Source: Sphingomonas sp. Y38-1Y
GTDB lineage: Bacteria; Pseudomonadota; Alphaproteobacteria; Sphingomonadales; Sphingomonadaceae
NCBI RefSeq assembly: GCF_032391395.1
Contig: NZ_CP135916.1
Location: 3,503,001-3,567,000, forward strand
Direction: 5' to 3'
Length of the DNA: 64,000 nt
A program made the translations under genes and the position numbers. Positions 56,742 through 64,000 of this stretch are shown one piece after another; the first letter of the stretch is position 1; each line of letters opens with the position of its first letter. A model generated the notes under the pieces. It had not been told where the DNA came from and searched no databases. It saw nothing but the letters and a program-made list of their open reading frames with translations.

Positions 56742-58226
56742 TCAGTCCTGCTGGCGCGCGTCGAGGGCGCGCGTCGTCGTGTTTTCGGTGGTCGGCACGG
56801 TGCCGGCATCCCAGCCGCCGCCCAGCGCCGAGAAGAGCTGGACGAGCGCGCTCGCCTCGTCGCTCGCCGCGGTGGTCAGGCTGTTGCGCGCTGACAGGAG
56901 CTGCGTCTCGGTCTGGTTGAGGGTGGTGAAGTCGGTCAGGCCCGCGCGGTACTGGCTCCGCGCCAGGATCGCCGAGTTGTTGGCGGCGTCGAGCGCGATG
57001 CGGAATTGCACCGTCCGGTCCTGCGCGGTGCGCAGCGCGACGACGGCATTCTCGACGTCCTCTAGGCCCGTCAGCACGCTCGACTTGTAGGCGAGGAAGG
57101 CCGCGTCGGCGGCGGCGCGCTGGCTGCGCACCGCGGCGCGGGTGCGCCCACCGTCGAAGATCAGTTGGTTGAGCCCGGCGAACAGCGTTCCGGTGATGAT
57201 GTCGCCCAGGCTGCCGATCACGTTGGCCGCGGTGTTGATGCCGCCCGAGAAGCCGAGCGCGGGATAGAGCTGTGCCTCGGTCACGCCGATCTGCGCGGTC
57301 GCGGCGGCAAGGCCGCGCTCGGCCGAGCGGACGTCGGGACGCTGGCGAAGCGTATCGGCGGGAATGCCGGTGCCGACGATCGCGGGGCCGCGCGGGATCG
57401 GCCGCACCGCCGCCATCTCCGCCTTGAGCGCGCCGGGCGCCTGACCCGTCAGCACGCCGAGGCGGGAGACCGAACTGTTGTACGTCGCCTCCAGGCTGGG
57501 GATCGTCGCGGCGGTCTGTGCCCGCTGCGCGCGCGCCTGCTCGGCGTCGAGCGAGGAAACGAGGCCTGCCTGGACGCGGAAGCCGGCGATTTCAAGATTT
57601 TCGTCCTGGATGCCCAGGCTCTGGCGCGCATTGGCGATCTGCGCCTGTGCCGCGCGGGCGAGGATATAGTTGCGCGCGATCTCCGCCTGGGTGCTGACCA
57701 GCACCGTCGCATAGTCGTAGCCCGTCGCTTCATAGGTCGCGCGCGCACCCTCGACCGAGCGGCGGATGCCGCCGAACAGGTCTGCCTGATAGCTGGCGTC
57801 GAGCCCGAGCGAGAAATTGTCGGTGCTGCCCTGCCCGGTATTGATGATCGTCCCGTCGGGCAGCTGGGTCTGCTGGCTGCCGCCCGTGATCGCCTGGCGC
57901 CGCGAATAGCCGGCCGAGCCCGACAGCGAGGGCAGGAACGCGGCGCGTGCCTGGACGAGCTGCTCGCGCGCCTGGCGGAGCCGTGCGACGGCCTGCGCGA
58001 CGTCGAGATTGTCGGGCGCCGCCTGCTCGACCAGCCGGCGAAGCAGCGGATCGTCGAACCGGTCCCACCAGCGACGCAAGTCCTCGACAGTGGCGGTGCC
58101 CGGCACCGAATAGGCGGGCGGGACGCCAAGCTCGGACGGCGCGGCGGGGCGATAATCGGGCCCGGCTGCGCATCCGGCAAGCGGCACGGCGCAGGCGAGC
58201 AGGAGCGGGAGAGCGCGGACGGTCAT
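56742..58226 (-). CDS. NodT/TolC-type outer-membrane efflux lipoprotein
   Basis: 494 residues from ATG 58226. Lipobox LAGC (acylated Cys near residue 18). Two repeated OEP halves with alpha-helical barrel segments ([59 protein letters not shown]). Outer-membrane channel of the tripartite exporter encoded downstream in order channel, adaptor, ATPase, permease. The open frame upstream to 58397 is not used. Confidence 0.92.
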   Translation of the reverse strand: MTVRALPLLLACAVPLAGCAAGPDYRPAAPSELGVPPAYSVPGTATVEDLRRWWDRFDDPLLRRLVEQAAPDNLDVAQAVARLRQAREQLVQARAAFLPSLSGSAGYSRRQAITGGSQQTQLPDGTIINTGQGSTDNFSLGLDASYQADLFGGIRRSVEGARATYEATGYDYATVLVSTQAEIARNYILARAAQAQIANARQSLGIQDENLEIAGFRVQAGLVSSLDAEQARAQRAQTAATIPSLEATYNSSVSRLGVLTGQAPGALKAEMAAVRPIPRGPAIVGTGIPADTLRQRPDVRSAERGLAAATAQIGVTEAQLYPALGFSGGINTAANVIGSLGDIITGTLFAGLNQLIFDGGRTRAAVRSQRAAADAAFLAYKSSVLTGLEDVENAVVALRTAQDRTVQFRIALDAANNSAILARSQYRAGLTDFTTLNQTETQLLSARNSLTTAASDEASALVQLFSALGGGWDAGTVPTTENTTTRALDARQQD

Positions 58227-58380
58227 CGGCAGGGTTGATGCCGGGGCGCCTTCGCAGCGGCAACCGCTTTTGTGTCGCAGATTGTATCGGACCGAGCGTG
58301 GCGGTTCAGCGACGCACGGGTTGACCGGCACGGCGATGCGCGGCTTACGGTGGGCAACCACGACCATCCGGAGAGGCACC

Positions 58381-60324
<1,944 letters not shown>

Positions 60325-60369
60325 CGCAGGTTATGGCGTCGGCGTCCCCCGGGTGAGACGCTGGCGCGC

Positions 60370-61071
60370 ATGATGGCGATGGCGATCACCGTGCTGACCG
60401 TCTCCGGCGCGCTGCTGGTCGGCGCCGCCTGGGGCATTTTCGGTCGGCTGCGCGAGGGGCTCGAGGGATTCCTGATCGCGATGGCGGGCGGCGCGCTGCT
60501 CGTGTCGTTGGTGACCGAGCTGGTCGAGCCCTCGATCGAGGAGAGCGCGCTTCCTGTCGCGTTGGCGGGTCTGGCGGCGGGCGCGGCGGTGTTCGCGCTG
60601 GTCGATTACTGGATCGACGAGAAGATCGGCGCCGATTCGGGCGGGGGTCTGCTCGCGGCGATCACGCTGGATGGCGTGCCGGAGAACCTCGCGCTCGGCG
60701 TCGCGCTGATCGGCGCGGGCGCGCCGGAGGTGGCGGCGTTGGCGGGATCGATCTTCCTCTCCAACCTGCCCGAAGCCGCCGGCGGCGCGCGCGAGATGAA
60801 GGAGGGACGGTCGAAGGCGGCGGTGTTCGGCCTGTGGGCGGCGACCGCGGCGCTGCTGTCGGCGGCGGCAATCGCCGGCAATCTGCTGCTCGAAGGATCG
60901 AGCCCGCACGTCCTCGCGGTGATCCGCTGCTTCGCCGCAGGCGCGGTGGTCGCGAGTCTGGCGACCGAGGTGTTCCCGAAGGCGTATAAGGACGACCGGA
61001 ACTGGGCCGGGGTCGCGACGGCGGTAGGGGTGGTGCTGGCGTTCGGATTGGGGTCGCTGGGGGGCGGGTGA
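60370..61071 (+). CDS. ZIP-like membrane protein, putative metal transporter
   Basis: 233 residues, about seven or eight membrane segments. ZIP-like motifs: IAMAGGALLVSLVTELVEPS, the central ITLDGVPENLALGVAL (replacing the His-rich metal motif of ZIP family) and SIFLSNLPEAAGGAREM, and ASLATEVFPKAY. Acidic and Asn residues in the helices could bind divalent metal or be modified. A loose ZIP homologue; direction and substrate are unknown. Starts 46 bases after acs. Confidence 0.75.
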   Translation: MMAMAITVLTVSGALLVGAAWGIFGRLREGLEGFLIAMAGGALLVSLVTELVEPSIEESALPVALAGLAAGAAVFALVDYWIDEKIGADSGGGLLAAITLDGVPENLALGVALIGAGAPEVAALAGSIFLSNLPEAAGGAREMKEGRSKAAVFGLWAATAALLSAAAIAGNLLLEGSSPHVLAVIRCFAAGAVVASLATEVFPKAYKDDRNWAGVATAVGVVLAFGLGSLGGG

Positions 61072-61084
61072 AACAACTCTCTCC

Positions 61085-61193
61085 CTTGTTCCCCGGCGTA
61101 GGCCGGGGCCCAGTTGGGAAGGCCTTGGTAATGGATCGCCACGCTACTCGCTAACGTCCCCCAACTGGACCCCGGCCTTCGCCGGGGAACAAG
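61085..61193. repeat. REP-type inverted pair, family C
   Basis: TTGTTCCCCGGCGTAGGCCG (61086) is opposed by CGGCCTTCGCCGGGGAACAA (near 61173–61192). First of two adjacent elements between the ZIP-like gene and engB. Confidence 0.85.
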
Positions 61194-61206
61194 AAGGGGA
61201 GAATAG

Positions 61207-61288
61207 CCGTGCTCCCGCGCAGGCGGGAGCCCAGAGCCAAGCAGCGTCTCGATTGCCGCCCTAGGCTCCCGCCTCCGCGGGAGCACGG
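61207..61288. repeat. REP-type inverted pair, family C variant
   Basis: CCGTGCTCCCGCGCAGGCGG (61207) is opposed by CCGCCTCCGCGGGAGCACGG (61269). It directly follows the previous element. Confidence 0.85.
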
Positions 61289-61309
61289 CAGCCTGCGTCG
61301 CGCGGGGGG

Positions 61310-61951
61310 TTAGCCGATCGCTTCGACCACCGCCGCGCGCAATTCCGCCATGCCCATCCCCTTCTCGCTCGACGTCGCGAGGATGTCGGGATGCGCGGCC
61401 GGCCGCTTGCGCGCCTCGGCCTCGGTGCGCGTGCGCACGTCGGCGAGCTCGGTCGCCTTCACCTTGTCCGCCTTGGTCAGGACGATGCGATAGCTGACGG
61501 CGGCGGCGTCCAGCATCTCGAGGATGTCGCGATCGACGTCCTTGATCCCGTGGCGGCTGTCGATCAGCACCAGCGCGCGCTTCAGCACCATCCGCCCGCG
61601 CAGATAGTCGTTCACCAAGTACCGCCACTTGCGCACCATATCCTTGGGCGCCTTGGCAAAGCCATAGCCGGGCATGTCGACCAGCCGCATCGCCAGCGGC
61701 TCGCCCACATCGAAGAAGTTGAGCTCCTGCGTCCGCCCGGGCGTGTTCGACGTGCGCGCCAGCGCGTTGCGGTTGGCCAGCGCGTTGAGGAGCGACGACT
61801 TGCCGACGTTCGATCGGCCCGCAAACGCCACTTCGGGCACGTCCGGGTCGGGCAGGAAGCGCAGTTCCGGCGCCGATTTCAGGAACGAAACCGGCCCCGA
61901 GAACAGCTTGCGCGCGTCCTCCGTCAGATCCTCGTCGAAGGTCGGGTTCAC
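61310..61951 (-). CDS. engB: Ribosome biogenesis GTP-binding protein
   Basis: 213 residues from GTG 61951, overlapping the yidC stop (GTGA). TRAFAC GTPase: G1 [16 protein letters not shown]2-region [11 protein letters not shown]3 VDMPGYG, G4 TKADK and G5 ATSSEKG. EngB/YsxC helps large-subunit assembly. Adjacent to yidC in many alphaproteobacteria. A longer frame, 61310–62950, is mostly antisense or another frame of yidC. Confidence 0.95.
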   Translation of the reverse strand: MNPTFDEDLTEDARKLFSGPVSFLKSAPELRFLPDPDVPEVAFAGRSNVGKSSLLNALANRNALARTSNTPGRTQELNFFDVGEPLAMRLVDMPGYGFAKAPKDMVRKWRYLVNDYLRGRMVLKRALVLIDSRHGIKDVDRDILEMLDAAAVSYRIVLTKADKVKATELADVRTRTEAEARKRPAAHPDILATSSEKGMGMAELRAAVVEAIG

Positions 61952-63645
61952 TTTGCGGTCGCTGCCTTCATCGACGGGTGCTGGCGGTACAGCCACCATT
62001 GCTGCGCCATCGTCAGCACGTTGGAGGTGATCCAATAGACCTGAAGCCCGACCGCGAACGGCGCCATCACGAACATCAGCATCCACGGCATGATCGCGAA
62101 CACCTGCTTCTGAACCTCGTCCGCGGGCTGCGGATTGAGCTTGAACTGGAGCCACATCGACACGCCCAGCAGGATCGGGATCACGCCGATCGCCAGGAAG
62201 TGCGGCGGCGTGAAGGGCAGCAGGCCGAACAGGTTGACCGGCGTCAGCGGATCGGGCGCGGACAGGTCGCGGATCCAGCCCACGAACGGCTGGTGCCGCA
62301 TCTCGATCGTCAGGATCAGCACCTTGTAGAGCGCGAACATGATCGGGATCTGGAGCAGCATCGGCAGGCAGCCCGCGAGCGGGTTGACCTTCTCCGTCTT
62401 GTAGAGCTGCATCATCTCCTGCTGGAGCCGCGGCTTGTCGTCCTTGTACTTTTCCTGGAGCGACTTCACCTTGGGCTGTAGCGCGCGCATCCCCGCCATC
62501 GACGCGAACTGCTTCTGCGCGATGGGGAAGAGGAGCAGGCGGATCGTCAGCGTGAGCAGCATGATTGCCACGCCGAAATTGCCGACCGCCCCGAACAGCC
62601 AGTCCAGATAGTAGAAGATCGGCTTTTCCAGGACCTTGAACCAGCCCCAGTAGATCGCGTTGTCGAAGTTCCGGATGCCGAACTGCGTCGTATAGGCGTC
62701 GAGGACCTTCACTTCCTTGGCGCCCGCGAACAGGCGGACGGTCTGCGTCACCGCCTTGCCCGGCTGGACGACCGTCGGTGCCTGCGCCAGCGCCTCCGCG
62801 CCGTAGCGCCCGGCGGCGCTGCGGCGGATCGTCAGGTCGACGGGCGTGCGCTGGTCGGGGACGATCGCGGTCAGCCAGTAATGGTCGGTGAAGCCCGCCC
62901 AGCCCTTGGTGGTCGAGAAGCGCTGGCCGGCTTGCGTGACCTCGTCCCACTTCAGGTTGGTCTCGTCATTGTCGACGACGGCGATCGGGCCGATCCGCGC
63001 CGTGTACGAATCGGGATCGGTCGATTTGTCCGCCCGCTGGACATAGGTGTAGGGGCGCACTTCGATCGCCGACGGGCCGGCGTTCGCTACTGTCTGCTCG
63101 GCGGTGAACATGTAGTTCTCGTCGACCGACAGCTTGATCTGGAAGCGCTGGCCCGCGGCATTCGTGGTCTGGAGCGTCACCGGACGGTTGACGCCCAGCA
63201 CGTCGCCGGTCGCGGACCAGACGGTGTTCGCATCGGGAACGCCCGTTCCCTGCCAGCCAAAGCCGCCGAAATACGCACCCGCCGCGCCCGAGGGCGAGAG
63301 CAGGTGGATGGGCGGCGAGTTCTTGGCGACCGTCTCGTCGTACCGCTTGAGGACCAGGTCGTCGAGACGCGCACCCTTGAGGTTGATCGACCCGGCGAGC
63401 GCCGGCGTGTCGATCCGCACGCGCGGCGTCTCGGCCAGCACGATGCGGCGATCGCGCAGCGCACCGGGCGTGTCCGCGGTGGGATCGGCCGAGGGGTTCG
63501 GCACGACCTTGGTCTTGCCGCCCTCGATCTTCGTGACCGGCGGGTTGGCGGCGGGGAAGAGATAGCCGGTGACGACCGGCCAGCCGAACAGGATGAGCGC
63601 GGCGAACACCGCGAACAGGACGAAATTCTTGCTGTCTTGCTTCAC
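61948..63645 (-). CDS. yidC: Membrane protein insertase YidC
   Basis: 565 residues. N-terminal segment ([20 protein letters not shown]), a long periplasmic domain (about 25–340), then five core transmembrane segments containing [40 protein letters not shown] and the C-terminal [16 protein letters not shown]. YidC inserts membrane proteins alone or with SecYEG. Place between yidD and engB is the normal genome order. Confidence 0.97.
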   Translation of the reverse strand: MKQDSKNFVLFAVFAALILFGWPVVTGYLFPAANPPVTKIEGGKTKVVPNPSADPTADTPGALRDRRIVLAETPRVRIDTPALAGSINLKGARLDDLVLKRYDETVAKNSPPIHLLSPSGAAGAYFGGFGWQGTGVPDANTVWSATGDVLGVNRPVTLQTTNAAGQRFQIKLSVDENYMFTAEQTVANAGPSAIEVRPYTYVQRADKSTDPDSYTARIGPIAVVDNDETNLKWDEVTQAGQRFSTTKGWAGFTDHYWLTAIVPDQRTPVDLTIRRSAAGRYGAEALAQAPTVVQPGKAVTQTVRLFAGAKEVKVLDAYTTQFGIRNFDNAIYWGWFKVLEKPIFYYLDWLFGAVGNFGVAIMLLTLTIRLLLFPIAQKQFASMAGMRALQPKVKSLQEKYKDDKPRLQQEMMQLYKTEKVNPLAGCLPMLLQIPIMFALYKVLILTIEMRHQPFVGWIRDLSAPDPLTPVNLFGLLPFTPPHFLAIGVIPILLGVSMWLQFKLNPQPADEVQKQVFAIMPWMLMFVMAPFAVGLQVYWITSNVLTMAQQWWLYRQHPSMKAATAK

Positions 63646-63689
63646 CGAACGACTTCCCGACCTATGGCCGACCCACCGGGCCGGCGACT

Positions 63690-63902
63690 TCAGGGCACCG
63701 GATCATGGCCGCATCCGCCCCAGGGATGGCACCGCGCGATCCGCTTGAGCGCGAGCCAGCTTCCCCGCCCCGCGCCATAGCGGGCAAGCGCCTCGATTGC
63801 ATAGGCCGAACAGGAGGGGCTGTACCGGCAAGAGGGCGGCAGGATGCGCGACGGCCCGAACTGCCAGGCGCGCGCGACGAGAATCAGCGCCCGGGCGATC
63901 AT
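63690..63902 (-). CDS. yidD: Membrane protein insertion efficiency factor
   Basis: 70 residues from ATG 63902 (MIARALILVARAW). Family motif CRYSPSCSAYAIEALARYGA, then RIARCHPWGGCGHDPVP, with the Cys pairs typical of YidD. It is thought to aid YidC-dependent insertion. The upstream-extended frame to 63974 overlaps the rnpA end and is rejected. Confidence 0.93.
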   Translation of the reverse strand: MIARALILVARAWQFGPSRILPPSCRYSPSCSAYAIEALARYGAGRGSWLALKRIARCHPWGGCGHDPVP

Positions 63903-63915
63903 CGAACCGGGTCGA

Positions 63916-64000
63916 TCATGGCCGTGGGGCCACCCGGCCGATCGCCTTGACCAGATCGCGGACGAGATCGGCATAGGGCCGCTCGATCCCGCCGGCGCGC
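63916..64000 (-). CDS. rnpA: Ribonuclease P protein component, 3' end only
   Basis: The last 27 codons on the minus strand read RAGGIERPYADLVRDLVKA and IGRVAPRP before TGA at 63916–63918. This fits the C-terminal helix of RnpA, and the gene order rnpA–yidD–yidC–engB supports it. Most of the protein, including the RNR motif, is outside the window. Confidence 0.65.
   Translation of the reverse strand, partial: RAGGIERPYADLVRDLVKAIGRVAPRP

Overview
The window is GC-rich chromosomal DNA from an alphaproteobacterium, most likely a sphingomonad (Sphingomonas or a close relative). The assignment rests on family and gene-order recognition: the dciA–dsbA–dsbA–smc and rnpA–yidD–yidC–engB blocks, an aa3 oxidase operon with ctaB–small ORF–ctaG–ctaE–DUF983–SURF1, TonB receptors, and dense REP-type inverted repeats whose translations (for example [16 protein letters not shown]) recur between genes. 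No tRNA, rRNA, CRISPR array, prophage or classical insertion sequence was seen. About 64 protein genes are supported, tightly packed and often with stop/start overlaps (ATGA, GTGA, TGATG).

Layout. 1–4950: 3' end of a sorbosone dehydrogenase-like gene, a DinG/XPD-type Fe-S helicase, a SixA-like phosphatase and a YdeI-like protein. 5175–10201: membrane cytochrome c, prephenate dehydratase, then mutY–serine hydrolase–nudC. 10229–16910: dciA, two thiol-disulfide oxidoreductases, smc and a chromate transporter. 16994–20040: LOG-type hydrolase, extensin-like lipoprotein, cupin, CitE-type lyase. 20037–25887: leucine/isovalerate cluster in the minus-strand order isovaleryl-CoA dehydrogenase, mccB, mccA, MaoC, CitE; a DUF559 nuclease-fold ORF sits between mccB and mccA inside an inverted pair of REP repeats. 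25973–31744: LysR regulator, pterin carbinolamine dehydratase, a zincin, ccmAB, a methyltransferase and threonine synthase. 32274–38910: cytochrome c oxidase genes ctaC, ctaD, (terminator), ctaB, small ORF, ctaG, ctaE, DUF983, SURF1. 39086–42470: pyrE, pdxJ, acpS, lepB, maiA. 42433–47883: envelope glycosyltransferase region with a polytopic membrane protein and a DUF2141 protein. 47966–53274: PhoD-type phosphatase, TonB receptor and a MetE-like protein. 53388–58226: tripartite MacAB/TolC-type efflux operon with MacB split in two. 58381–64000: acetyl-CoA synthetase, a ZIP-like transporter, then engB–yidC–yidD–rnpA (cut by the window edge).

How it fits together. The largest functional block is aerobic respiration: terminal oxidase subunits, heme O synthesis, copper insertion, SURF1, a membrane-anchored cytochrome c and part of the cytochrome c maturation exporter. 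The IVD/Mcc block feeds leucine-derived acyl-CoA, and Acs feeds acetate, into central metabolism. The remainder is housekeeping (DNA repair, chromosome organisation, cofactor and amino-acid synthesis, secretion) with envelope functions.

The most unusual observation is the DUF559 ORF bracketed by two inverted copies of a REP that is also present elsewhere in the window as compact pairs. The arrangement recalls REP-associated transposases, but with a nuclease-fold protein in that position. The ORF has no stop before mccA and is in frame with it. Two other genes (acpS and mccB) appear to use the end of the same REP as their ribosome-binding site.
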